DNA of 64,000 nucleotides, taken from positions 2,542,001 to 2,606,000 of the forward strand of contig NZ_CP046244.1 in NCBI RefSeq assembly GCF_009735625.1, given 5' to 3'. The notes under the pieces are model-generated. The model saw only the letters and a program-made list of their open reading frames with translations. It was not told the DNA's origin and ran no database searches. Below, piece by piece: positions 8,598-17,766 of the stretch. How positions within the stretch are numbered: position 1 is the first letter of the stretch; each line of letters begins with the position of its first letter. Origin of the DNA: Moorella glycerini. GTDB lineage: Bacteria > Bacillota > DSM-521 > Neomoorellales > Neomoorellaceae. Position numbers and translations under genes: made by a program.

Positions 8598-9569
8598 TTA
8601 ACCAGAGTACTTTTTATTGATCTCAGCCCATCTACGGCCGGCTTCCCTGGCCCCTTCCAGGTAATCTTGGGGGACATGATGATATGGCGGCCTTGCGGGG
8701 CCGGCTTCTACCAGCCCGGCAGCATCAAATCTAGCCTTTTCCAACGGTATGTTATATAGTGAAAAGAGTTTGAAACTGCCGTGAGGGAAAAGCGTTTTAT
8801 AGGTATATCTTATATCTCGCGTAATTTCGAGAGCATATGCATCATCACCGGATTCGATAGCCTTTTTTAAGGCCCGGAGAACAGCCATCCCACAATTCCC
8901 GCTGCCGGTCCAGCAGGCCGGGGCTTTTTCTCCCACCCATTTCCTGGCATAATACCAGTCTGAATCTAAAGGTAACAGTCGAATACTATCGCCGCATGCT
9001 TCTACATCATCCAGATACTGAGGCCCTATAGCAATATATTTAGAAGCTATAATATTGGGTATACCAGCCAGCCTGCTGTAAACCCGTGGCGAGAGTTTTC
9101 CCTTAAAAGCCTCAGGGTTATCGTAAATGATTAAAGGTGTATCAGGAAGGGCCGTAGCAATATCACTGTAGAACCCCACAATAGTATTATCATCGCATTC
9201 ACACCACATAGGTCTGCCAAGAAACAAACCTGTGGCTCCCATCTCCCTAAAGAGCTTCCCGCGACGTATAGTATCCCGGGTGTTTAAAGTTGTGGCCCCG
9301 GCAAAAACAGGCACCCTACCTCCGGCCGTTTCTATAACTTTGGCTACAAAAGCGATATGTTCCTTTTCTGTTAGAGTAGCTCCCTCGCCGAAGGTTCCAT
9401 TGGTAAGAATAGCATCTACACCCTCATCGATCAACATATTAACGAGCTTATATGTTGCCTCATAATTTACTGTATCGTCTGCATCAATATGATGGGCATT
9501 AGGAGTGGCTGGAGTTGGAATAATATTGTAGATACCACGAACATCCTGGGCGGAGAACTTTAACCCCAT
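8598..9569 (-). CDS. Hydratase-aldolase, DHDPS/NAL superfamily (paralogue 2)
   Basis: 323 residues from ATG 9569, chosen because GGAGGGG lies 6 nt upstream; the longer ATG at 9599 has no such site. It carries the same signatures as the protein at 4579-5577: GATTLNTRDTI, LFLGRPMWC, YDNPEAFKG, with Schiff-base Lys177. Expected chemistry is retro-aldol release of pyruvate from a 2-oxo-enoate after hydration. It is divergent from a GntR regulator with a 14-bp palindrome in the gap and is followed by a BenE-type carrier, so it is probably part of an inducible aromatic-acid operon. The residues around the active site differ enough from paralogue 1 that substrates may differ. Confidence 0.85.
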   Translation of the reverse strand: MGLKFSAQDVRGIYNIIPTPATPNAHHIDADDTVNYEATYKLVNMLIDEGVDAILTNGTFGEGATLTEKEHIAFVAKVIETAGGRVPVFAGATTLNTRDTIRRGKLFREMGATGLFLGRPMWCECDDNTIVGFYSDIATALPDTPLIIYDNPEAFKGKLSPRVYSRLAGIPNIIASKYIAIGPQYLDDVEACGDSIRLLPLDSDWYYARKWVGEKAPACWTGSGNCGMAVLRALKKAIESGDDAYALEITRDIRYTYKTLFPHGSFKLFSLYNIPLEKARFDAAGLVEAGPARPPYHHVPQDYLEGAREAGRRWAEINKKYSG

Positions 9570-9595
9570 GGCTATCCCCTCCAATAGTAAAAATG

Positions 9596-9609
9596 ACATG
9601 CTAGCATGT
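9596..9609. promoter_or_regulatory. 14-bp palindrome, GntR operator candidate
   Basis: ACATGCTAGCATGT is a perfect palindrome 27 bp before the aldolase start and about 170 bp before the divergent GntR gene. Position suits repression of the aldolase-BenE operon. Not demonstrated. Confidence 0.5.
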
Positions 9610-9776
9610 TAGTTAAATTCTAAGCTAGATAAAATTATTTGTCAATCCTTTTAGCTGCTTTTTGGGGCACCGTAAAAAAATTTCTTGTTAAGGAGGCACT
9701 CTTTAATGTATTTTATATTTAAGGGTGGGTTGAACCATGCAGGAATAAGAAGGAAAGGGGTAACAAATATTTAACC

Positions 9777-10445
9777 ATGGCAGATAATCGTAGTGAACTG
9801 GCATATAATAAGATTAAGGAATTTCTTTTGAGCGGTGTAATAAAACCCGGGCAAAAGTTTTCGGCTTATGAACTTTCCCGTAAATTAGGTATAAGCAGGA
9901 CACCGATTACTTTGGCTTTAAAAAAACTTGAACAGGAAAAGGTAGTGGATATTATTCCCCAGGTGGGATGTGTATTTAAATATCCGGACCCCCAAGAAGC
10001 CAGGGAGGATTTTTTAATACGAGCTATTCTGGAAGGTTTTGCTGCTGAAATGGCTACAGTTCATGCCAACAAAAAGGAAATTGGGGAATTAAGAAGAATT
10101 TTTAATAATAGTATCGCCTGTGTCAGCAGTAATGATAGAGTGGCCTATGCTGCTAGTAACAGAGCTTTTCACTTAAAGATAGTACAGCTATCCCAAATGC
10201 CCCGGCTGGAAGAACTGATAAAAAATTTCTGGGCTACAACGGGTTACTTTGCAGCAAGCATTGATTTTCTTTCCCAGAGAATGGAATTATCAGTGCAAGA
10301 ACATGGCGAAATATTACGGGCTATAGAAGAAAAGGAAGCGACCAGAGCACGTTACCTTGTCGAAAGTCATTTGCGGCAATGTACTGATGCTTTCTGTAAA
10401 ATGCTTCTCACTGTTAAAACGGCGCCAGGTTCAAACCCTGAATAA
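9777..10445 (+). CDS. GntR-family regulator, FCD (FadR) subfamily
   Basis: 222 residues. N-terminal winged helix at about 8-70 (AYNKIKEFLLSGVIKPGQKFSAYELSRKLGISRTPI) followed by an all-helical FCD effector domain with typical metal-ligand-type histidines (RAFHLKIV and EHGEILRAIEE). FCD regulators respond to carboxylic acids and usually repress catabolic operons. It is divergent from the aldolase/BenE operon, its likely target. Start ATG 9777 with an AAAGGGG site. Confidence 0.9.
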   Translation: MADNRSELAYNKIKEFLLSGVIKPGQKFSAYELSRKLGISRTPITLALKKLEQEKVVDIIPQVGCVFKYPDPQEAREDFLIRAILEGFAAEMATVHANKKEIGELRRIFNNSIACVSSNDRVAYAASNRAFHLKIVQLSQMPRLEELIKNFWATTGYFAASIDFLSQRMELSVQEHGEILRAIEEKEATRARYLVESHLRQCTDAFCKMLLTVKTAPGSNPE

Positions 10446-10487
10446 GCAGGCTGTTTTCGTGAGCAAAGCACAGTATACCACGAGTAT

Positions 10488-10525
10488 AACTCCTTGTCCT
10501 TACAGGGCAGGGAGTTTTAATTTTT
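10488..10525 (+). terminator. Terminator after GntR gene
   Basis: AACTCCTTGTCCT pairs with AGGGCAGGGAGTT (10504-10516, some G-U pairs) across a 3-nt loop, followed by a T-rich tail. Confidence 0.7.
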
Positions 10526-10566
10526 ACCGGTTGTTTTGGCAAGTTATTGCCAGGTATCAGGGAAAA

Positions 10567-10655
10567 GTGGACGAGTATCAAGAAACCTACCAGCCGGACA
10601 TAATTTTTATTTCCAACGCAAGGCTGGCAATTATCGAAGAGAAGCGCAGCCTCTG
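10567..10655 (+). pseudogene. Uma2-family gene fragment
   Basis: A short relic encoding TYQPDIIFISNARLAIIEEK, nearly identical in DNA to 55508-55582 inside the Uma2 gene at the other end of the window. No start, no catalytic core, stop soon after. It was left by loss of a second Uma2 copy. Confidence 0.75.
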
Positions 10656-10732
10656 ACCCCCTGTTTAACCTCCTGTTTAAAGTATTATGTCAGGTGGCAA
10701 CTCCAGACCACCGGCTCCCGGAGGGAAGGACC

Positions 10733-10772
10733 CGTTGATTTGCAGGAAGACGAGGACGCGATAATTATCCAT
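10733..10772 (+). pseudogene. MazE/AbrB antitoxin gene fragment
   Basis: About 40 bp encoding VDLQEDEDAIII, almost the same DNA as 56585-56624 in the MazE-type gene. Together with the Uma2 relic just upstream it preserves, in compressed form, the gene order Uma2 then MazE seen at 55-57 kb. Confidence 0.65.
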
Positions 10773-10865
10773 GCAGTACCAGGCATGTAGACAAAAATAA
10801 ACAAGATGTAAACCAAAGTGAACATCATCAGGGCCAAGGACTATAAATATTGAATGTTTTTACTT

Positions 10866-10881
10866 TGGCATGTAATTTGCT
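10866..10881 (+). promoter_or_regulatory. Sigma-54 promoter, regulator gene at 10980
   Basis: TGGCATGTAATTTGCT matches the -24/-12 consensus with GG-N10-GC spacing. It lies about 100 bp before the first PrpR-type regulator, suggesting that this gene is itself sigma-54 dependent. Confidence 0.75.
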
Positions 10882-10979
10882 ATAAAATAGAAGCAGGGAA
10901 AAGAAGCGTTGTGTTGAAATATATGAATCGGAAGTTAAAATATTTTGTATTCCACACCATTTTAAGGGAGTAGTTGCCA

Positions 10980-12908
10980 ATGAGAGTTAGAGTGGGTTTC
11001 TTATCCTTATGCCTGCAGATTACCGCCGTGGTACGTAATATTAGTTCAGAGCTTCCGGAAGTGGAGGTAGTAATTGAGGAAGCAGATCCCCTCGATGACC
11101 AGGCCCCGCTTGAAGCGGCTAAAAGGTTAGAACAATGCTGCGATATTATTATTACCCGCGGTGGTACACGTTCGCAAATTATGTCTAGAATTGCAGTTCC
11201 TGTTATTGAGCTTCCCTATACCTATGCCGACGTGTTAAACGCCCTTTATCAAGCCAGGGATAAAGGGAAACATATCATGCTTATCCTGCATCGTTCCCAG
11301 GACCATGACCTGGGACCCTGGCCCGGGGTTTTGGGTATAACGATTACTAAAGTACTGGTTAATTACCGCCAGGAAATCCGGGCGGCGGTGAGAAAAGCCA
11401 AAGAGCTGGGCGCTGTTGTAGTGGGTGGCAACCTGCCGGTGGAATACGCTTCTTCCTTAAATATAGCTTCCCATTTAATACTTTCTGAACGCGAAACCAT
11501 TCTCCAGTCCCTGCAAAAAGCCATCGAAATCGTCAAAGCCACCCACAAAGAGAAAGAGCGGGCTGCCCGGCTGCAGGCCCTCCTCGACTTCGCCCACGAA
11601 GGCATAATCTTCCTGGAAGGCAACAACGCAGTAGCCCATGTCAACAGCGCCGCCACGGAAATCTTAAAAATACCCCGCGAACAACTTATGGGCAGGAAAA
11701 TAACTGAAGTTTTAAAAACCAGTTCCGATAGTTTGGAAGCAATTCTCAACGGCCAGGTCGACAGCCCCCTCACCGGCAAACTACTCAAACTGGACAGCCT
11801 CTCCATCATGGCCAACATCGTCCCCGTGCGGGTGGGTACCCAGACCGCCGGCACGGTAGTCACCTTCTTTGAAGCCGCCCGCCTCCGGAACCTCGAACAC
11901 AACTTCCGCCGCCAGCTGGCCCGGCGGGCCATGACGGCCCGGTTTACCCTGGACGACATCATCGGCCGGAGCAAAGCCATAGCCGCCGTCAAACAGCAGG
12001 CCGCCGTCTTTGCCGCCACCGACTCCACCGTGGCCATCTACGGCGAGAGCGGCGTCGGCAAAGAACTCTTTGCCCAGAGCATCCACAATTTGAGCAGCCG
12101 CAAAAACGGGCCCTTTGTGGCCATCAACTGCTCGGCCCTGCCCAAAGAACTCATGGAGAGCGAGCTCTTCGGCTACGAAGAAGGCGCCTTCACCGGGGCC
12201 AAAAAAGGCGGCAAAGAAGGCCTGTTTGAACTCGCCCACGGCGGCACCCTCTTTTTAGACGAGATCGGCACCATGCCCTTAGAACTGCAGAGCAAGATCT
12301 TAAGGGTGCTCCAGGAAAAAGAAGTCACCCGGCTGGGGGGCAACAGCCTGATACCCGTAGACGTACGCATCATTGTCGCCACCAACCGCGACCTCAAAGA
12401 AGCGGTACGGCAGGGAGAGTTCCGGCAGGACCTGTACTTCCGGCTCAACGTGCTGCCCTTATATATACCTCCCTTAAGGGAGCGGCCTGAAGACATCCCC
12501 CTGCTCTTCGAACACTTTGCGCGCACCTTCAGCCGCCGGCTGGGGCGGCGCCTCAACCTGGACAACCTGCATAACGTCCATCTGCTCCAGGAATACTACT
12601 GGCCCGGCAACGTGCGGGAACTGGTAAACTTCTGCGAACGCTTTGTAGCCCTGGCCGGCCAGCAGGGCGACCAGGACGAACTTTTAAAACAGCTGCTGCA
12701 GGAAAGCAGGCAGGAATTCAACCCCGGCCACGGGTTAAACCTGCTGGAGAAGGGCAGGTGGAAAGAAACCTGGCAGGAGCTGGAGAAGAACCTGCTGGAG
12801 CAGGTGCTGGCCGAGAGCGGCATGACCAAAACCGCCCTGGCCCGGTCCCTGGGGATCAGCCGGACGGCCCTCTGGAAAAAATTAAAGGAAAAAGTGCCGG
12901 AAACGTAA
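10980..12908 (+). CDS. Sigma-54 enhancer-binding regulator, PrpR_N-PAS-AAA+-Fis (EBP1)
   Basis: 642 residues from ATG 10980 (AGGGAG 9 nt upstream; an in-frame TTG at 10974 is too close to it). Order of domains: PrpR_N sensor at about 1-180, PAS near 195-300, AAA+ ATPase at about 325-560 with Walker A GESGVGKE at 355 and the sigma-54 contact loop GAFTGA at 402, then a C-terminal Fis-type helix-turn-helix. It lacks a receiver domain, so it should respond directly to a small molecule; PrpR itself senses 2-methylcitrate. It precedes the TRAP operon whose sigma-54 promoter is at 12993, the likely target. Bases 11494-12832 look identical to EBP3. Confidence 0.93.
   Translation: MRVRVGFLSLCLQITAVVRNISSELPEVEVVIEEADPLDDQAPLEAAKRLEQCCDIIITRGGTRSQIMSRIAVPVIELPYTYADVLNALYQARDKGKHIMLILHRSQDHDLGPWPGVLGITITKVLVNYRQEIRAAVRKAKELGAVVVGGNLPVEYASSLNIASHLILSERETILQSLQKAIEIVKATHKEKERAARLQALLDFAHEGIIFLEGNNAVAHVNSAATEILKIPREQLMGRKITEVLKTSSDSLEAILNGQVDSPLTGKLLKLDSLSIMANIVPVRVGTQTAGTVVTFFEAARLRNLEHNFRRQLARRAMTARFTLDDIIGRSKAIAAVKQQAAVFAATDSTVAIYGESGVGKELFAQSIHNLSSRKNGPFVAINCSALPKELMESELFGYEEGAFTGAKKGGKEGLFELAHGGTLFLDEIGTMPLELQSKILRVLQEKEVTRLGGNSLIPVDVRIIVATNRDLKEAVRQGEFRQDLYFRLNVLPLYIPPLRERPEDIPLLFEHFARTFSRRLGRRLNLDNLHNVHLLQEYYWPGNVRELVNFCERFVALAGQQGDQDELLKQLLQESRQEFNPGHGLNLLEKGRWKETWQELEKNLLEQVLAESGMTKTALARSLGISRTALWKKLKEKVPET
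11494..12832 (+). repeat. 1,339-bp block repeated at 25293-26631
   Basis: Covers the linker, PAS, AAA+ and most of the DNA-binding domain of EBP1. No difference was found on comparing with 25293-26631, whereas flanking sensor-coding DNA is diverged. Points to recent gene conversion or segmental duplication. Confidence 0.9.
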
Positions 12909-12992
12909 ACTTTAAACAACAGGGCGTTCATATATAACAACAAAAAGTTATAGGCCAGCAAAAAAATGCTTTGATTTTTCCCGGTGGGGACA

Positions 12993-13008
12993 AGGCATGA
13001 TTCTTGCT
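12993..13008 (+). promoter_or_regulatory. Sigma-54 promoter, TRAP operon
   Basis: AGGCATGATTCTTGCT keeps GG at 12994 and GC at 13006 (12 bp apart). Lies 180 bp before dctQ and just after EBP1. Confidence 0.7.
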
Positions 13009-13188
13009 AGGAAGTTAACACAGATGTTAAATTAAAAAAGTAAACAAGGGCAGGGGGTGATAAATGTTTAAAATATATGGACTAATTCTGAAGGTAAAAT
13101 ATAGGGGGGTTGCCGGGAAAAAAGGAAGCCTGCCAAAATGGTTGAAAACTAATAACCGGCAAAATAAAAAATTAAAGGGGAAACGAGG

Positions 13189-13713
13189 ATGAAACTGCTT
13201 AAATTTTTTCAGACAATAAGCGGTATCTGCCATTTGCTTGGCGCCATTATTCTGGTATTCGAGTTTTTGGCAATTGTGGCCAATGTTGTCGTCCGGGCTG
13301 CCGGGAATTCTATGGTGTGGGTGGAGGAGGTCACCGGTTATGCAACCGTATGGGCGATTTACCTTGGCCTGGCTTATACGCTGCATGAAGGGAAACACGT
13401 GAAAGTAGAACTGATAACGGAAAAGTTACCCCCCCTGGGGAAGAAAGTATTCCAAATAATAGGGGCCGTGGCCAATATTATTTTTAGCGTAATTATAGCC
13501 TGGAAAGCTATTGAGCTCATCCAGGTGGCCTGGCAGACGCAACGGCTGACCCCGCTTTTGAGTTGGCCCGTTTACCCGCTGATGCTGGTCCTACCCTTAG
13601 GCATGATCTTATTTGCCCTGGTTGCACTTAGCGAAGGGGTGGCGGCAGTAATGCTTCCTGAAGGCAAATGGAAGGCTGAAGAAACAGAGCTAGATGAAGG
13701 TTTTGAGCTTTAG
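13189..13713 (+). CDS. TRAP transporter small permease (DctQ type)
   Basis: 174-residue membrane protein with four hydrophobic segments, the DctQ family pattern (FEFLAIVANVVVRAAG, then WVEEVTGYATVWAIYLGLAYTLHEGKHVKVE). The small subunit pairs with DctM and a periplasmic-type binding protein to import carboxylates using an ion gradient. Start ATG 13189 with AAAGGGGA upstream. It is followed after 55 bp by dctM, and a dctP-type gene comes later, so this is a full three-component system. A sigma-54 promoter precedes it. Confidence 0.9.
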   Translation: MKLLKFFQTISGICHLLGAIILVFEFLAIVANVVVRAAGNSMVWVEEVTGYATVWAIYLGLAYTLHEGKHVKVELITEKLPPLGKKVFQIIGAVANIIFSVIIAWKAIELIQVAWQTQRLTPLLSWPVYPLMLVLPLGMILFALVALSEGVAAVMLPEGKWKAEETELDEGFEL

Positions 13714-13768
13714 GAAGAGCCAGGGGAGATTATAAACCTCTCAGGTAAATTCTATAGGGGGACAGAAA

Positions 13769-15067
13769 ATGATTATTGCTGCTACAGTAATAATATTGAT
13801 TATCTTTTTGCTGTTAGGCATAGAGATAGGCACTGCCATGGGCCTCACCGGTATGGCATTGTTGTATCACATGTATGGCAATGGGGCGTTGTCGGTAGCC
13901 GCCAAGGTGATGTTCGATTCTTTGAATGATATGACTCTGCTGACAATCCCCCTCTTTGTCCTCATGGGGGCGATCATGATGAAAGGGGGCATAGGCGATG
14001 AAATATTCAAGTTCTTCGATAGTTTGGCGGGGCACCTGCCGGGGGGCGCGGGCATAGCCACCGTACTCTCGTGCTCTGTACTGGCAGCCATGTGCGGTAG
14101 CAGTGTGGGCATTACGGCTGCCATTGGCGCCATGGCTGTTGACAATTTGCGTAAACGGGGCTATAACCTGGAACTGAGTTTGGGATTGCCATCTTCTGCC
14201 GGGGGGCTGGGGGCGCTTATGCCGGCCAGCGTGGGAGCGATTCTATATGCTTCTATTACTGATGTATCGGTAGGACAGATGCTGATGGCCGGCCTGATCC
14301 CGGCGTTAGTTATAGTAGTGCTGTTTTCTGTCTATACCGTTTGGGCTTTTAACCACAGCGAGAATAAATCACTCGGGGAAAAACATACCTGGGCCGAACG
14401 CTGGCAGGCCTTCAAGAGGGCTTTCTGGGGTCTTACCGTTCCTGTTCTTCTGCTGGTGGGTATTTATGGCGGTTTCGCTACCGTGACGGAAATAGCCGCC
14501 GTCGCCTGCTTCTGGAGCCTGATTATTACCATGTTTATTTACCGGCGCCTCACATGGAAAGACCTGCTGCCCACTTTTCGCTGGGGGTTGAGTGTGGCGG
14601 CCATGGTGATGTACTTGATTGCCACTTCCCTTTTACTTAGTAACGCCATCACCCAACTGGGCGTACCGGAAATGATCCGAGCATTCTTTGTCAACAACAA
14701 TATACCGCTATGGGGTTTTCTAATTATTACCATGGTCTATTTAGTAATCCTCGGCACTGCTCTGGAAGGGGCTTCCATGCTGTTACTTACCATGCCGGTA
14801 TTAACGCCGGTCTTGCATGCTTATAACTACAATCTCATTGCTTATGGGGTTCTGTTTTTGATTAACGTTGAATTGAGCTTGCTATCACCACCGGTGGGGC
14901 TTACCGTCCAGACAGTAGAGCGTATCGCCAAGAGTTTGCGCTTGCCGATCACCTCTACCACTGCCTGGAAAGGATGTATACCATTTTTCATCCTTTATAC
15001 AGTTGCCATGATCCTGGTGGCAGTCTTCCCGCAACTGGCATTGTGGCTGCCAAGTACAATGAAGTAG
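13769..15067 (+). CDS. TRAP transporter large permease (DctM type)
   Basis: 432 residues, about 12 membrane segments, the main translocation subunit of a TRAP transporter. Family features include AGGLGALMPASVGAILYA and the C-terminal SLLSPPVGLTVQTV segment. It works with DctQ (55 bp upstream) and DctP (255 bp downstream). A separate C-terminal DctM fragment at 16439-16642 is only partly similar, so it comes from another lost system. Start ATG 13769 after AGGGGG. Confidence 0.92.
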   Translation: MIIAATVIILIIFLLLGIEIGTAMGLTGMALLYHMYGNGALSVAAKVMFDSLNDMTLLTIPLFVLMGAIMMKGGIGDEIFKFFDSLAGHLPGGAGIATVLSCSVLAAMCGSSVGITAAIGAMAVDNLRKRGYNLELSLGLPSSAGGLGALMPASVGAILYASITDVSVGQMLMAGLIPALVIVVLFSVYTVWAFNHSENKSLGEKHTWAERWQAFKRAFWGLTVPVLLLVGIYGGFATVTEIAAVACFWSLIITMFIYRRLTWKDLLPTFRWGLSVAAMVMYLIATSLLLSNAITQLGVPEMIRAFFVNNNIPLWGFLIITMVYLVILGTALEGASMLLLTMPVLTPVLHAYNYNLIAYGVLFLINVELSLLSPPVGLTVQTVERIAKSLRLPITSTTAWKGCIPFFILYTVAMILVAVFPQLALWLPSTMK

Positions 15068-15321
15068 TCCCTGCGGGATATCTAGCCGGCGCAAAATTGT
15101 TGTATGCCTTAACTTTGTAGCGTAACCATTTTACAACTTACCGGGAGGGGTGGTACAATCGCAAACCCAATATTAAAAAGTCCGGGATGCAGAGGGTGGC
15201 AGAAAAATAAATACGAAAGGAGCGATACTTGCTAAAATCACCGGGCCATGATTGCAAGGACAAGTATAAGGTGAAAACACACCACGCCGAAAATTATTAA
15301 CAGCCAGGGAGGTACAGTTTA

Positions 15322-16392
15322 ATGAAAAAGATCGGCAAATATTTTGCGTTTGTTGCTTTGTTGTCGATACTGCTGCTTCTTGCTTTAACCGGTTGTGGCG
15401 GGCAACCTGCAGGCGATAAAGGTTCAACCGGCAAGGAAGCCCAAACGAAGAAAGCGGTAATCCGTTTTAGCCATGCTTTACCCGAGCACCATTATATTTC
15501 CAACCAGTTTAAAGCCTGGGCCGATCTGGTCATGCAGAAGGCCAATGGCACCCTGGAAGTCCAGATTTACCCGTCAGCCCAGTTGTATAAAGATCCCGAT
15601 GTTTACGAAGCGATCATGACCGGCGGTATTGAAAGCGGGCATTTGTACAACTTCAATCATACACGATATGTGCCCGAGGCTTCAGCCATGGTGGCATGGT
15701 ATTTATGGAATACAACAGAAGAAGCTTATCAAGTAGGCATTAAAGGTCCCTTGCGGGCCAAAATAGATGCGGAAATGGAAAAGAAGGGTATTAAAACCCT
15801 GGCCTGGCTACCGTGGCATTTAGAAGACTTTGCTTTTATAACCACCAAAGAGGTTAAAGTTCCCGCCGATATGAAGGGACTGACGATACGGGCTAACATG
15901 CCCGAGGATGTAGCCTGGTATCAAAAGTGGGGAGCCAATCCTTCTAATATAAGTGGCTCCGAGCTCTACATGGCCCTGCAGCGCGGGGTAATCCAGGGGG
16001 CCAATGCTACTGTGGCAACATCGGTGGAGCGTAAACTCTATGAGGTAGCGCCTTACGCTGTGCTGGTACCTTTTTGGGATACAATGTCTATAATCGGGAT
16101 TAACAAGAGCTTTTTCGACAAGCTGGCTCCGGAACAGCAAAAGGCCCTGGTAGATGCAGGTAAAGAGGTGGAAGGCAAGAGCGTGGCTGCCGCCATGAAG
16201 GACTATGAAGAGATCATGAAGAGGGCGCAGGAACTGGGGATAAAGGTTTACAAGCCGACGCCGGAAGAAATGAAGCTTTGGCAAGCAGGCAAGGACGAGA
16301 TACGCCAGCAAGTGTTTAAGGATAAGCCCCAGGTCCTGGAGGAGATCAAAAAGCTCGAGCAGCAACTGGCCACCTACAGGCAGAAGAAATAG
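15322..16392 (+). CDS. TRAP transporter substrate-binding lipoprotein (DctP type, copy 1)
   Basis: 356 residues. Signal peptide with lipobox LALTGCGG near residue 20-27, so it is expected to be lipid-anchored outside the membrane. The body follows the DctP/TAXI-like pattern (VIRFSHALPEHHYISNQFK, YPSAQLYKDPDVYEAI, MKGLTIRA, SGSELYMALQRGVIQGA). TRAP binding proteins usually clamp a carboxylate with an arginine; the MKGLTIRA arginine is the candidate. It is closely related to the protein at 32243, with near-identical 3' ends. Start ATG 15322 after GGGAGG. Confidence 0.92.
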   Translation: MKKIGKYFAFVALLSILLLLALTGCGGQPAGDKGSTGKEAQTKKAVIRFSHALPEHHYISNQFKAWADLVMQKANGTLEVQIYPSAQLYKDPDVYEAIMTGGIESGHLYNFNHTRYVPEASAMVAWYLWNTTEEAYQVGIKGPLRAKIDAEMEKKGIKTLAWLPWHLEDFAFITTKEVKVPADMKGLTIRANMPEDVAWYQKWGANPSNISGSELYMALQRGVIQGANATVATSVERKLYEVAPYAVLVPFWDTMSIIGINKSFFDKLAPEQQKALVDAGKEVEGKSVAAAMKDYEEIMKRAQELGIKVYKPTPEEMKLWQAGKDEIRQQVFKDKPQVLEEIKKLEQQLATYRQKK

Positions 16393-16405
16393 CTTTATTG
16401 ACCTC

Positions 16406-16437
16406 GGGAAGTCCTTCTTACTAAAGAAGGACTTCCC
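16406..16437 (+). other. 14-bp hairpin after dctP
   Basis: GGGAAGTCCTTCTT (16406-16419) pairs perfectly with 16424-16437 over a 4-nt loop. No T-run follows. A related half-degenerate copy lies at the end of the MFS gene near 36640-36671, so it may be part of a mobile or recombining spacer rather than a terminator. Confidence 0.6.
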
Positions 16438-16438
16438 T

Positions 16439-16642
16439 GTTGAAGTGGCTCTGCTCACCCCGCCGGTGGGGTTAAACCTCTGCGCCATCGACGGCGTGGC
16501 CAGGGGTGTGGGATTTCCCAGCACCCTGGCCCTGGTTATCCGGGGCAGCTGGCCCTTTATGGTGTTCTATGGGCTGGTTATGATTCTGGTAGGTCTTTTC
16601 CCCAAACTGGCCCTCTGGATACCGTCGCACATGATGCAGTAA
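16439..16642 (+). pseudogene. C-terminal fragment of a DctM-type permease
   Basis: Encodes EVALLTPPVGLNL then FPKLALWIPSHMMQ, aligned with the last 65 residues of DctM (SLLSPPVGL to FPQLALWLPS). No start or upstream part; the fragment begins abruptly at the hairpin. It indicates that another TRAP system once stood here. Confidence 0.8.
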
Positions 16643-16849
16643 AGAAGGCTAAACGGTGGCCTTTGCCTCATCTTCCGCACCCTTGCGAGGAGCCAAAAAT
16701 GATTTTTGGGGTTAGCTAATCAAAAAAATTTTCGGAAAGGCTTGACAAGGCTCTTCCATATCTGGGCAGGTGGGGAAGACTAATCTGCCTTAGCTAGATA
16801 TATAGATACAGATTAATTGACGAGGTCTTTTGGAGGTGGACAAGCTTAA

Positions 16850-17566
16850 ATGGGAGAGGCGTTAACATATGTGGGCTCCTTCCTATGGGCTGTGCTGGCC
16901 ATAGTGATAATAGACCTGGCTCTATCAGGGGATAATGCTGCCGTGATCGGCCTGGCTATAAAGGATCTCCCGGTAGAACAAAGGAAGACAGCGGCAGTTA
17001 TAGGGGCGGGTGGAGCCGTTGTACTGCGCGTGGTTTTTACAGTTATAGCTACATTGCTTCTAAAGATACGCTATCTCAGCGCCATCGGTGGAGTTATCCT
17101 GCTTTTTATCACCTGGAAGTTAATTAAGCAGGAAGAAGAGGAAGAAAAGGAAGAAAAGGTGGCTTCGAATACGCTCTTCTGGAACGCGGTGGCTACGATA
17201 ATTGTGGCTGACCTTTCAATGGCTTTTGACAACGTTATGGGAGTGGCAGGAGCGGCTCATGGAAATGTCGGGCTGGTTATATTTGGGCTGGCGTTGAGCA
17301 TACCCATATTAGTTACGGGAAGCACCTGGTTGGCGGGCCTGATGAACAAATACCCGCTCATAATTTACGTTGGTGCTGGTGTACTGGCACATACGGCGCT
17401 CAAGATGATCTTTCATGATGGGGGGTTAGCGCTGGCAGAATATGTAGGAGTTGTGGCGGCCGCGGCTATTCCGGTTCTGGCCGGTATAATGGTTGTAGCG
17501 TGGGGGGTTGTAGAGATCAAGAAAAAATCCCGGGGGGACCGGACGGCGTTTTCCAGAGATCCCTAA
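16850..17566 (+). CDS. TerC/YjbE family integral membrane protein
   Basis: 238 residues, about seven membrane segments, with the TerC signature LALSGDNAAVIGLA near residue 23 and the second conserved acid-rich motif ADLSMAFDNVMGVAG near residue 122. TerC/YceF-type proteins are linked to metal (manganese) homeostasis and protection of secreted metalloproteins; the YjbE subgroup is the closest match. A Glu/Lys-rich cytoplasmic loop lies at about 94-106. Start ATG 16850 with GGAGGTGG upstream. I saw no clear yybP-ykoY riboswitch in the leader. It appears unrelated to the catabolic genes around it. Confidence 0.85.
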   Translation: MGEALTYVGSFLWAVLAIVIIDLALSGDNAAVIGLAIKDLPVEQRKTAAVIGAGGAVVLRVVFTVIATLLLKIRYLSAIGGVILLFITWKLIKQEEEEEKEEKVASNTLFWNAVATIIVADLSMAFDNVMGVAGAAHGNVGLVIFGLALSIPILVTGSTWLAGLMNKYPLIIYVGAGVLAHTALKMIFHDGGLALAEYVGVVAAAAIPVLAGIMVVAWGVVEIKKKSRGDRTAFSRDP

Positions 17567-17766
17567 GCTTAGTAAAACGGGTGACCCCAGAAACTATAAT
17601 ATCATGCACTTTGGGAGGAGGGATGGAGGGATTATAAACCCGGAGACGTCCAATTTTGAATTGCTGCCTTGGGCAGTGGCGGGATATATTTGTCCTAAAA
17701 AAGGTTTAGCAAAAATTTTTGGAGGGTCTTGACAAAGGCCCTTCCATATGATGTTCTCCTCTATTG

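Noticed and set aside
16742-17748. Similar segments with CTTGACAAGG and TTCCATAT at about 16740 and 17727, resembling promoters.
   Set aside because: No -10 element at proper spacing in either; probably an IS-derived repeat rather than promoters.
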